From: an uncultured Prevotella sp.
GTDB taxonomy: Bacteria; Bacteroidota; Bacteroidia; Bacteroidales; Bacteroidaceae
Assembly (NCBI GenBank): GCA_944320305.1
Contig: CALUGW010000013.1
Location: forward strand, 1-64,000
DNA: 64,000 nucleotides
Reading direction: 5' to 3'
This document shows positions 35,479-44,981 of the stretch, one piece after another. The notes under the pieces are model-generated. The model ran no database searches. It saw nothing but the letters and a program-made list of their open reading frames with translations, and was not told the DNA's origin. The number at the start of each line of letters is the position of its first letter. Position 1 is the first letter of the stretch. Both the position numbers and the translations under genes were made by a program.

Positions 35479-35642
35479 GCGCTGGGTGTCAGACAGTTCC
35501 GCTAAGGCACGCAGAACGAAGCCTTTTAACTTAAAAGTGTTAAAAGCGCCGGCCGCCGCCACGCACGACACGAAGACGCGGCGCCGGCGGCAAGGGCAGA
35601 AAAGACTGCGGGAACAAAACAGAATAAAAAAAGCGGAACACC

Positions 35643-36143
35643 ATGGACAAGATGACAGCAGAACAGCGGCACCGCTGCATGGCAGCGATACGCAGCCGCG
35701 ACACAAGGCCGGAGATGGTGGTGCGCCGCTATCTGCACGCCTGCGGATTCCGCTACCGGCTGAACCATCCGGGGCTGCCCGGCCACCCCGACATTGTGCT
35801 GCGCAAGTATCGCACGGTGATTTTCGTCAACGGCTGCTTCTGGCACGGCCACGAGGGCTGCCGCCACTTCCGCCTGCCGAAGACCAACACCGGCTTCTGG
35901 CGGGCAAAGATTGAGCGCAACAAGGCGCGCGACAAGGCCGAGCAGGCACAGCTGGCGACCATGGGGTGGCACTGCATAACGGTGTGGGAGTGCCAGCTCA
36001 AGAGCGGCTGCCGGGCGGCCACGCTGGCGTCGCTCGCCTTCACGCTCAACAGAATCTTTCTGGAGGACCACACCATCCGCTACGCCGCGCCCGAAGAGAG
36101 CGGCGGCATGGCGGCCGAGCCTGAGCCGGGCGACAGCCGCTGA
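35643..36143 (+). CDS. vsr: very-short-patch-repair (Vsr-type) endonuclease
   Basis: 166 residues; the core (residues 1-140) is a Vsr fold. RSRDTRPEMVVRRYLHACGFRYRL is the N-terminal DNA-binding segment, LPGHPDIVL carries the metal Asp50, and FVNGCFWHGHEGCRHF carries the His and a zinc-binding Cys. The Trp and Asn/Arg of FWRAKIERNKARD follow. Vsr enzymes nick next to T:G mismatches formed by deamination of 5-methylcytosine. No cytosine methyltransferase is in the window, so it is an orphan here. The facing gene is mutL, whose product stimulates Vsr in enterobacteria. The last 25 residues are a disordered Glu/Gly/Pro tail. Confidence 0.9.
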   Translation: MDKMTAEQRHRCMAAIRSRDTRPEMVVRRYLHACGFRYRLNHPGLPGHPDIVLRKYRTVIFVNGCFWHGHEGCRHFRLPKTNTGFWRAKIERNKARDKAEQAQLATMGWHCITVWECQLKSGCRAATLASLAFTLNRIFLEDHTIRYAAPEESGGMAAEPEPGDSR

Positions 36144-36179
36144 CGGCGGGGGCGGCGCCTGCCGGGGCGCGCCGTCAGC
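36139..36179. terminator. inverted repeat across the vsr/mutL stop codons
   Basis: A perfect 10-bp inverted repeat (36139-36148 with 36170-36179) covers both convergent stop codons. It has no T tract. It is likely a bidirectional transcription end or a stabilising hairpin. Confidence 0.5.
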
Positions 36180-38028
36180 CGAGCAGCTGCTCTATCTCGC
36201 GCTGCGGCAGAATGCAGACAATGGACTTGCCGTCGGGGGTGTAATTGACGTTGGAGCAGACGAAAAGCTCGTTGACGAGGCTTTCCATCTCGCGGTTGTC
36301 GAGCACCAGGCCGCGCGGAATGGCCGCGCTGCGGGCCATGCTGAGCGCCAGCGTCTTGTTGATTTCGTCGAGCGAGGCGCCGCCCTTGTCCTGTGTGTCG
36401 GCCAGCATGGTGTGCAGAAGGTCGGGATAGCTCACGCCGTCGAGTCCGGCGGGCACTCCGTTGATGGCGAAGCTGCTGCCGCCGAGGTCGGTAAGCTCGA
36501 AGCCCAGCGCCTCAAGCTCCGGCATTATCCGGGCCAGCACCACGGCCTCCGACGGGGCGAACTGCACAACCTCGGGGAAGAGCACGCGCTGCGTGCCTGC
36601 CGTCTGGCGCTCCAGGCGGTCGAGGCAGCGCTCGTAGCGGATGCGTATGTCGGCCCGGTGCTGGTCGATGATCATCAGCCCCGACTTCACGGCGGTCATA
36701 ATGTAGCAGCCCTTGTACTGGTAGTGGGCGGGCGACTTGCCCTCAGGCGCCGGCACGGCGGCCTGCGCCGCCTGCACTTGCGGCTCGGGCAGCGGGCCGT
36801 CGCCGTCAGGCTCAAGACCGCCGAGCGGCTGCTCCACAGCGTCGGGCGCGGGAGCCTGCAGCCCGTCGTAGAGCTGCTGCCAGCCGACGGGAGGCGCGGC
36901 GGCACCGCGCTGCGGCTGCGCCTTGAAGGGGTTGTAGTGCGGATTGTACTGCGGCTCGGGCAGTTGCGACGGGCCGTCGGGAGTGAACAGCGGAATGTCG
37001 GGCTTGCCCTCGGTGTCGAAGTCGATCGACGGCACCTCGCAGAAGCGCCCTATCGAGTCCTTGACGGCGGCGGTGAGTATCTGCCACACGGCCTGCTCGT
37101 TCTCAAACTTTATCTCGGTCTTGGTGGGATGGATGTTGACATCGATGTCGGCCGGGCTGACGTCAAAATAAATGAAATAGGGCACGGAGAGCCCCTGGGG
37201 CACAAGACGGTCGAAGGCGTTCATCACCGCCTTGTGGAAATAGGGGTGCTTCATGTAGCGGCCGTTGACGAAGAAGAACTCGTGGGCGCCCTTCTTGCGC
37301 GCCGACTCGGGCTTGCCCACAAAGCCGCGGATGCGGCACAGGTCGGTGTCAACGTCTATCGGCAGCAGGTCGTGGCTGATGCGGCGGCCGAACACGTCGG
37401 TGATGCGCTGGCGCAGCGAGCCGGCCCTGAGGTTCATCATCTCCGTGCCGTTGCTGTGGAGGGTGAAGCTCACGTCGGGATAGACCAGGACTATGCGCTC
37501 GTAGGCCGCCACGATGTTGTTAAGCTCCGTGGCGTTTGACTTCAGGAACTTGCGGCGGGCCGGCACGTTGAAGAACAGATTCTCAACCAGAAAATTGCTG
37601 CCCACAGGACAGGACACCGGCTCCTGGCGCACCACCTTTGAGGCGGAGATGCTGATGTGGGTGCCTATCTCGGCCTGGGCGGAGCGTGTCTTCAGCTCCA
37701 CCTGGGCCACAGCGGCGATGGAGGCGAGCGCCTCGCCGCGGAATCCCATGGTGCGTATGGCGAAAAGGTCGTCGGCATTGCGTATCTTCGAGGTGGCGTG
37801 GCGCTCGAACGACAGGCGGGCGTCGGTCTCCGACATGCCCTTGCCGTTGTCGATCACCTGTATGGAGGTACGCCCCGCGTCGGCAACAAGCACGCTGATG
37901 GCGGTGGCGCCGGCATCGACGGCGTTCTCAACAAGCTCCTTAATCACAGACGCCGGACGCTGGATCACCTCGCCCGCCGCAATCTGGTTTGCCACCGAGT
38001 CGGGCAGCAACTGTATGATGTCACTCAT
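36175..38028 (-). CDS. mutL: DNA mismatch repair protein MutL
   Basis: 617 residues from the ATG at 38028 (MSDIIQLLPDSVANQIAAGE); the frame is open farther upstream without similarity. The GHKL ATPase domain shows ELVENAVDAGA (Glu31, Asn35), DNGKGM, RHATSKI and GFRGEAL. A transducer domain follows, then a Pro/Gln/Ala-rich linker (about 380-450) and a C-terminal dimerisation domain. The latent endonuclease motif, normally DQHAxxExxxxE, reads DQHRADIRIRYE, so its Ala and first Glu are replaced. Its start is separated from the upstream small gene by a 222-base low-complexity stretch. Confidence 0.94.
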   Translation of the reverse strand: MSDIIQLLPDSVANQIAAGEVIQRPASVIKELVENAVDAGATAISVLVADAGRTSIQVIDNGKGMSETDARLSFERHATSKIRNADDLFAIRTMGFRGEALASIAAVAQVELKTRSAQAEIGTHISISASKVVRQEPVSCPVGSNFLVENLFFNVPARRKFLKSNATELNNIVAAYERIVLVYPDVSFTLHSNGTEMMNLRAGSLRQRITDVFGRRISHDLLPIDVDTDLCRIRGFVGKPESARKKGAHEFFFVNGRYMKHPYFHKAVMNAFDRLVPQGLSVPYFIYFDVSPADIDVNIHPTKTEIKFENEQAVWQILTAAVKDSIGRFCEVPSIDFDTEGKPDIPLFTPDGPSQLPEPQYNPHYNPFKAQPQRGAAAPPVGWQQLYDGLQAPAPDAVEQPLGGLEPDGDGPLPEPQVQAAQAAVPAPEGKSPAHYQYKGCYIMTAVKSGLMIIDQHRADIRIRYERCLDRLERQTAGTQRVLFPEVVQFAPSEAVVLARIMPELEALGFELTDLGGSSFAINGVPAGLDGVSYPDLLHTMLADTQDKGGASLDEINKTLALSMARSAAIPRGLVLDNREMESLVNELFVCSNVNYTPDGKSIVCILPQREIEQLLG

Positions 38029-38119
38029 CGCTAAGTATTCTTTTGTTCCTGAATTTACATTTTTGCCCATCAGTATCGCCGCGGCCGGCTGACATTGCGC
38101 CCGCCACGGCAGAACTGCC

Positions 38120-38250
38120 ACGGGCGGAATTTACCTTTTTTACTCTCTCACCGCTTCATTCTCACACCGTTTTGTCATCTCACCTTTTTATTCTTTCACA
38201 CCTTAGCCACCACATCTGTTTACTTTTTTACCCTTTTACCTTTTTACCTC
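38120..38250. repeat. low-complexity stretch upstream of mutL
   Basis: On the minus strand it is a run of degenerate GGTAAAA / GGTGAGA-type heptamers of about 130 bases between the small membrane-protein gene and mutL. It looks like slipped-strand repeat DNA. A -7-like box is not evident. Confidence 0.55.
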
Positions 38251-38538
38251 TCAATAGAGCCACCGCACCAAGGCGACAAGCACAACGGCAAGAAACACAA
38301 GCAAAACAGTGGGGATGCGGCCGAGCAGCGAGCCGCCGCGCAGCCTCGCCCGGCTGAGATGGCGGGCGGAACCGGCGAAGACGCCGCGCAGCCTGTCGCG
38401 CGGGGCGGTCTCTGGCGGCAGCAGCCCCAGCTCGCGGGCGGCTCTCTCTTCTATGGTCTTGAGCCGCTCGCGGCGCTCGTCATAATATAAATATGTATGG
38501 CGGAATCCGCGCGGGCGGCGTGTCTTGAACATCATCAT
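38251..38538 (-). CDS. small tail-anchored membrane protein
   Basis: 95 residues. The first 70 are strongly basic and probably helical (KTRRPRGFRHTYLYYDERRERLKTIEERAARELG). The last 22 are a hydrophobic anchor (IPTVLLVFLAVVLVALVRWLY). It would sit in the inner membrane with a cytoplasmic, positively charged N-terminus. Its ATG overlaps the OstA-like gene's stop (ATGA). As I recall, a small protein in this position before mutL occurs in other Bacteroidales, but its role is unknown. Confidence 0.75.
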   Translation of the reverse strand: MMMFKTRRPRGFRHTYLYYDERRERLKTIEERAARELGLLPPETAPRDRLRGVFAGSARHLSRARLRGGSLLGRIPTVLLVFLAVVLVALVRWLY

Positions 38539-40370
38539 TGGCCGTCCTCCCGCTTGCCTTCAGCCGTTGCCGCCGCGCCGGAGGCTTTCCCTGGCGCGTC
38601 GCCGGCAGGCTCCTCACCCCCGGTGGCGGCAGACGTGGCGGCAGGCACGGCCGGCTTGCTCGCGGGCACGGCTCCTGCGGCCACGGTGTCGGGCGCGAGC
38701 AAGGCCGTGTCGGCGGCTGCGACGGCGCCGCCGAGATGCTGCAGCGGGGCTTCCTTGCGCTTGACCACCTTAAGCTCCGTGCCGGCCTTCTTGCCGCGCC
38801 AGTTGAAAATGTCCTCCTTGCTCAGCGGCCTCACATAGTCGAACCACGCATAGTTGGGCAGAAAACGCTTCTCGGGCGGAATCTGGGTCATGGGATACAG
38901 AGTGCCCTCGGCCTTTGGCATCCACACCTTCTGCATCTTGCGGCTCTCGAAAAATATCTTAAGCTGCGTGGTCTCTGTGTAATTCAGGCCGATGAGCGAG
39001 CTGTCGCTGTCGTCGATGGGGTAATAAACGACACGCACATTGTCGTTGGCGTCGGCCTCACTGATCTCGCCTTTGCTGAAGAAAGCGAGCATCTCGTCGG
39101 ACGACACCTGGTTGAAATTCACCGAGTCGGGCATCTGCTCCACCGAGAGAGCCTGCCCGATGACGTGCACGCGGTTGATGGTGGAGTCTTTCATGTAGAC
39201 CTTTATCACCTCGCCGAGCAGCTGCTGGTTGTTGTTCCAGGTGATGGGGTCGCGGTACATGATGAGGCACGAGTCGGCGCTGTTGTAGACCAGCGAGTCG
39301 CACACGGCCTGCACGTCGGTGCGGTAGGCCCTCACCTTGTTGTAAGCGTGCACCACCCGGTAGACGGAATCGGTGTTGATGTTGTATGTGAAGATCTTGA
39401 ACGTGTCGGCGTGCAGGTAGAGAGAGTCGCGCTGGGAGAAGTCAATGGCCACGGCGCGGTCTGTGGCAAGGCCGTGCCCGGTGTTCTCGTTGTAGCGGTA
39501 ATAGTCGCACGTCATCATGTTCTTGTTTACGGAGTCGGTGTAAACAACGTTGAGGAAAGCCTCGCTCGTGCCTGCCTTGCTGTCGTAATAAACGCTGTCG
39601 CCCACAAGGCGCCGCCCGCTGTCGGTCATCACAGACCTCGCGAAGAGCCGCGCACGGTCGTGCTTGGTGTCGTAATAGCCGTCCTCGGTGTAGATGTGGC
39701 TTGTGCCGGAGGTTATGTTCGACGGTCCGACGGCATGAGCCGTAGACGTTCCGGTGTCGTAGTAGAGCGTGTCGCTTGTCAGGAAGAAGCGGTCGTTGCG
39801 CAGCCGCACGTCGAAATTGAACACGGCCTGCTTGCTGTCGGTGTAGTATTCGCCCCAGTCAGAGGTCAGCTCGCTGCCGTTGTCAACCAGTTTTCCGCCT
39901 TCGAAGAAGTAGCCCACGTTGTAGAGGCGGTCGAAGTTAAGGCTGTCGGTGTAAAGGGTTGACTGCCGGTGCTTGAGCACAACGTTGTAGCGCGCCTCGG
40001 CCATCATCTCGTTGCCGTCGTAGAAAGCGTAGTCGCTGGTCAGCGACAGGGTGTCGCCCTGCACCATCCTCACATGGCCGAACGCCTCGAACGAGTTTGA
40101 CGACTCGAAGAAATAGGCGCTGTCGCAGTGCAGCGTGGCGCCCTTGTGGCGGAAAGCCACGTTGCCATTGAGGATCTGGGCGTCAGGATTCTTGAAGCGG
40201 TCGTAGTGCAGCACGTCGGCATGGAGCAGGTAAACGCGGGCCTCGTCGTCCTGCCGCCGCTCCTCCGGCAGCACCGGCAGAGCCGCACACAGCCCAAACA
40301 GGCACAGAGCCACAACAACAATGGCTCTGTGCCCGCCGGGAATGACGCCCGCAAGCGGTCTGTTTCTCAT
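38535..40370 (-). CDS. OstA/LptA-like periplasmic protein
   Basis: 611 residues from the ATG at 40370, which overlaps the upstream stop (ATGA). The N-terminal signal/anchor segment (VIPGGHRAIVVVALCLFGLCAALPV) is followed by a long run of beta-jellyroll repeats of OstA type: VYLLHADVLHYDRFKNPDAQILNGNVAFRHKG, then similar 25-35-residue units to about residue 530. The last 60 residues are an Ala/Pro/Gly-rich tail. It probably forms part of the LPS bridge between the inner membrane and LptD. It is much longer than enterobacterial LptA, so it may span more of the periplasm. It clusters with two SurA-like foldases. Confidence 0.85.
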   Translation of the reverse strand: MRNRPLAGVIPGGHRAIVVVALCLFGLCAALPVLPEERRQDDEARVYLLHADVLHYDRFKNPDAQILNGNVAFRHKGATLHCDSAYFFESSNSFEAFGHVRMVQGDTLSLTSDYAFYDGNEMMAEARYNVVLKHRQSTLYTDSLNFDRLYNVGYFFEGGKLVDNGSELTSDWGEYYTDSKQAVFNFDVRLRNDRFFLTSDTLYYDTGTSTAHAVGPSNITSGTSHIYTEDGYYDTKHDRARLFARSVMTDSGRRLVGDSVYYDSKAGTSEAFLNVVYTDSVNKNMMTCDYYRYNENTGHGLATDRAVAIDFSQRDSLYLHADTFKIFTYNINTDSVYRVVHAYNKVRAYRTDVQAVCDSLVYNSADSCLIMYRDPITWNNNQQLLGEVIKVYMKDSTINRVHVIGQALSVEQMPDSVNFNQVSSDEMLAFFSKGEISEADANDNVRVVYYPIDDSDSSLIGLNYTETTQLKIFFESRKMQKVWMPKAEGTLYPMTQIPPEKRFLPNYAWFDYVRPLSKEDIFNWRGKKAGTELKVVKRKEAPLQHLGGAVAAADTALLAPDTVAAGAVPASKPAVPAATSAATGGEEPAGDAPGKASGAAATAEGKREDGQ

Positions 40371-41755
40371 CTTACCCACCCCTCGTAAACGAACTTGCAG
40401 TCCTTGTATCTGTCGTTCAACTTGACGTAGGTTGTCTTTATCTTGTTGACCACCCACTCGTGGAGCGCCTCCTCACGGCGCTTCTCGAGCACAAGGTCTT
40501 TCATCACCTGAAAGTCTTCGGTGATGGTGGCTTTGTGTCCGTCAACGCGGTTCTTGAGTTTCACGATGGCGCAGACGGTCTTGTCGCGCTCGTTGATCAT
40601 CTTGAACGGAGCCGAGATCTCGCCCACTTCCATCGTGTCAACCACCTTTGCTACCTCGGCGGGCAGGTCCTGCATCCTGAACTTTGAGGTGCGCATGCCG
40701 TCGATTGTGTTGGCCATCAGGCCGTGGTTGTTGCGTGTGTCCTTGTCGTCGGAGATGGCCATGGCGCCAGCCTCAAACGTGAACAGGCCGTTCTGTATGT
40801 CAGTCCTGATGGAGTCGAGGCGCGCGAGGGCGCGGTCTACAGACGCTTCCGACACTCGGGGCTTGAGCAGAATGTGGCGCACCTTTATCTTGTCGCCGCG
40901 CTTGTCCACAAGCTGTATGATGTGGAATCCGAATTCAGACTCCACAATCTTAGACACTTTCTTGGGGTCTGTGAGGTTGAACGCCACGCTGGCAAACGCC
41001 GGGTCGAACGCGGCGCGGCCCGTATAGTCAATCTCGCCGCCCGCCCTGGCGGAGCCGGGATCCTCTGAATAAAGGCGCGCAAGGGTGGCAAAAGACGTCT
41101 CGCCCTTGTTCACACGGTCGGTAAACGAGCGCAGCTCGTCCTTCACACGGTTGATTTCCTCCTGCTCAATGACAGGCATCTGGGTGAGAATCTGCACCTC
41201 CACCTCCGTGGGAACAAACGGAATGCTGTCCTGCGGCAGCTTGGCGAAGTAGCGGCGCACCTCGGCCGGCGTCACGTTTATGTCGGCCACAAGCTTCTTG
41301 CGCATCTCCTGCGTGGTCATCTGGTCGCGCACCACGTCGTGCAACTCGTTGCGTATCTGGGTGATGCTCTGCTTTTTATACTCCTCGAGCTTCTCGCGCG
41401 AGCCGGCCATCTGTATCCAGTAGTTGACGTAATTGTCCACCTGACCCTGCACGTCGGCCTCGGTCACACTGACACTGTCTATCGCCGCCTGGTGGAGATA
41501 GAGTTTCTGCACGGCAATCTGCTCCGGAATCACGCAGTCGGGGTCGCCGTTCCAGCGCGTGCCCTCCTGCGCGGCCTGCATCCGCATGGCCTCCACCTCT
41601 GACATGAGTATCGGCTCGTCGCCCACAACCCATATCACCTCGTCGACGACATTGCGCCCCAGGCTGTCATTAACGGCAGGCGCTCCGCCCGCCATCGCAG
41701 GCGAAAAGAGCGCTCCACCTATTATTAATAGTCCTAATTTGTTCCTGATTTTCAT
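40367..41755 (-). CDS. SurA-like peptidyl-prolyl isomerase (first of two)
   Basis: 462 residues. It has a signal peptide, an N-terminal SurA helical domain (VVDEVIWVVGDEPILMSEVEAM) and two parvulin domains. The first, near residues 180-285, shows VEVQILTQMP... SFATLARLYSEDPGSARAGGEIDYTG... FGFHIIQLVDKRGDKIKVRHIL. The second, near 290-400, is less conserved. It should chaperone outer-membrane proteins in the periplasm. It lies 9 bases after the other foldase gene, in the guaB-to-mutL operon. Confidence 0.9.
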   Translation of the reverse strand: MKIRNKLGLLIIGGALFSPAMAGGAPAVNDSLGRNVVDEVIWVVGDEPILMSEVEAMRMQAAQEGTRWNGDPDCVIPEQIAVQKLYLHQAAIDSVSVTEADVQGQVDNYVNYWIQMAGSREKLEEYKKQSITQIRNELHDVVRDQMTTQEMRKKLVADINVTPAEVRRYFAKLPQDSIPFVPTEVEVQILTQMPVIEQEEINRVKDELRSFTDRVNKGETSFATLARLYSEDPGSARAGGEIDYTGRAAFDPAFASVAFNLTDPKKVSKIVESEFGFHIIQLVDKRGDKIKVRHILLKPRVSEASVDRALARLDSIRTDIQNGLFTFEAGAMAISDDKDTRNNHGLMANTIDGMRTSKFRMQDLPAEVAKVVDTMEVGEISAPFKMINERDKTVCAIVKLKNRVDGHKATITEDFQVMKDLVLEKRREEALHEWVVNKIKTTYVKLNDRYKDCKFVYEGWVR

Positions 41756-41764
41756 ATCGGCAGG

Positions 41765-43192
41765 TCACTTATGATTGTTTACTGTCTTCAGAACGGTCTC
41801 GTCTACCACCACCGGATACTTCTTGCGGAGGCCGGCCACCCACTCTTTTTCAAGCATATCCTGATAGTCGGCGGTCACGAGTCCGCGCACGTCGGTGTAC
41901 TCCTCGGGTCCTTTCTTGAGCAGTTTTCCGTAGGTGGCCTTGATGGGATAGCCGTCGAAACTCTTCACAAAGGCTTTCGACTTGAACACCAGACTGTCCA
42001 CAAGTCCGTTGTCTCCTTTCTTGAATATGCCCTTCTCGACACGTATTCGCAGCACCGAGTCGTTGTTGAACGTGCTGCGCAGCGCCTCGTTCCACTCGCT
42101 GAACTTGAGCTTCTTCACGCAGTCGCGCACGGCCTTGACGTCGTCCTTGGTCTTGACGAAGTAGGCAATGCCCTTGAAGCGGGGCTCGCGCCAGGCGTAC
42201 TTCTTCTTGTTCTTTTTGAAATAAGCCTCAAGCCCGGCCTCGTCCTTGGCCGCCTTCTCCCACACGGCGCGGTTGCTGATCTCGTAGAGCAGCAGTCCGT
42301 CGTGGTATTCGCGTATCAGATTGCGCAGCCCGGAGTCCTGCGCCATGAGCGAGTCGGCCCTGCGCTCCAGCACCTGCTCCTTTGTCAGCAGGCCGCCCGA
42401 CCGCCTCACGAGTGTGTCGAGGCGCGTCTCGGCGATGCGCTCGCGCAGGTTGCGCTGCTCGATGAACTTCATTATGCTTGCGCGCAGCGAGTCGTAAGGC
42501 TCCAGCTGCTTGCGGTCTTTCATCAGAACGATGTGATATCCGACCGGCGAGAGGAACGGCTCGCTCATCTCGCCCACCTTGAGCGCGAAGGCCTTGTCCT
42601 CAAACTCCTTGAGAGTCTGGTGCCGCCCTATCCACGGCAGAAGCCCGCCGTTTGCGGCAGTACCCTGGTCCTGCGACAGGCGGCGCGCCAGGTCGGCAAA
42701 GTCGGCGCCGCCTTTCAGGGCCGTGTAGATGGAGTCTATGCGCTGCCGCGCCCGCTCCTGCTCGGCGGCCGGAGCCTTCTGCCCCAGCTGCAGGAATATG
42801 TGCGCGGGGCGAATCAGCCCGCTGTCGCCCACGGAACGCTTCGTGTTGTCATAGATTCTGCGTGCCTCGGCCTCCACATCGGCGTCGGTAGCCAGCGTGG
42901 GGAGCACCTGCTGGTCGCGGTACTGGGCAAACTCCTGCCTGAAGGAGGTGAGGGTGTCGAGCCTGGCGTCGAGCGCGGCGGCCACCTTCAGCTTGTAGTT
43001 TATGAACAGGTCAACATACTCCTCGACGGTCTTCTTGTCGATCACGCCCTCGGCGTTGTTCTTGTTGTAAGAATACTCAAACTCAGAGCGCGTCACCGGC
43101 ACGCCGTTGATGGTCATCACCGTGGGGTCATTCTGGGCAGAAGCCGCACTGCCCGCGAGGAGCAGTGCGGCAATCAGAGTTCCTGTCTTCAT
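41765..43192 (-). CDS. SurA-like peptidyl-prolyl isomerase (second of two)
   Basis: 475 residues. It has a signal peptide (1-19, ...AASAQ) and an N-terminal chaperone helix region (VPVTRSEFEYSYNKNN). One clear parvulin domain at about 125-235 shows PAHIFLQLGQ, FADLARRLSQDQGTAANGGLLPWIG and FLSPVGYHIVLMKDRK. A long C-terminal region has a second, divergent parvulin-like segment. It is 18 bases downstream of guaB. Together with its neighbour it suggests two non-identical periplasmic foldases made from one message. Confidence 0.88.
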   Translation of the reverse strand: MKTGTLIAALLLAGSAASAQNDPTVMTINGVPVTRSEFEYSYNKNNAEGVIDKKTVEEYVDLFINYKLKVAAALDARLDTLTSFRQEFAQYRDQQVLPTLATDADVEAEARRIYDNTKRSVGDSGLIRPAHIFLQLGQKAPAAEQERARQRIDSIYTALKGGADFADLARRLSQDQGTAANGGLLPWIGRHQTLKEFEDKAFALKVGEMSEPFLSPVGYHIVLMKDRKQLEPYDSLRASIMKFIEQRNLRERIAETRLDTLVRRSGGLLTKEQVLERRADSLMAQDSGLRNLIREYHDGLLLYEISNRAVWEKAAKDEAGLEAYFKKNKKKYAWREPRFKGIAYFVKTKDDVKAVRDCVKKLKFSEWNEALRSTFNNDSVLRIRVEKGIFKKGDNGLVDSLVFKSKAFVKSFDGYPIKATYGKLLKKGPEEYTDVRGLVTADYQDMLEKEWVAGLRKKYPVVVDETVLKTVNNHK

Positions 43193-43210
43193 TTATCCGT
43201 TGCAGCTGGT

Positions 43211-44701
<1,491 letters not shown>

Positions 44702-44728
44702 TTAGTACTATAATGAAATTATTGCGTG

Positions 44729-44736
44729 CAAATTTA
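44729..44736 (-). promoter_or_regulatory. -7 element of guaB
   Basis: Minus-strand TAAATTTG, a full -7 match about 30 bases before the guaB ATG. No TTTG is seen at the -33 distance. Confidence 0.55.
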
Positions 44737-44890
44737 GCACAATTTTTCCACATATTTTATATCGCGCACCCATTTTCTTCAATCGTTAACACGTTTTAGG
44801 GTGGATTAAAAAGAACACGCCGCCAAAGTACCGCACGGCATGAACAATAAAGCACCAAGACTCAGCAAGCATCACAAAGCAGATGAAAAC

Positions 44891-44936
44891 AAAAAACTTT
44901 CGCCGGTGATGAAAGAACACCTCCGGCGAAAAAAAA
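44891..44936 (-). terminator. terminator of the LysM/zinc-finger gene
   Basis: On the minus strand the stem TTTCGCCGG(AG)GTG / CACCGGCGAAA (44931-44918 with 44908-44898) is followed by six T (44896-44891). The T run on the other side of the stem would serve the plus strand less well. Confidence 0.75.
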
Positions 44937-44981
44937 TAGGAATCAGATGCGAAAAGCAACATAAAGCAGCTTTTTCATAAA

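Larger units (their letters stand above)
34949..35642. other. divergent gap between lplA and vsr
   Basis: 694 bases with promoters for both directions, several GC-rich imperfect hairpins (35160-35230) and array B of the 22-base units. No supported gene. Frames on either strand are drifting translations of repeats. Confidence 0.6.

Noticed and set aside
35152-35706. A 184-codon minus-strand frame in the lplA-vsr gap
   Set aside because: It crosses array B and the vsr start, is Cys/Arg/Pro-rich low-complexity sequence and has no family similarity.
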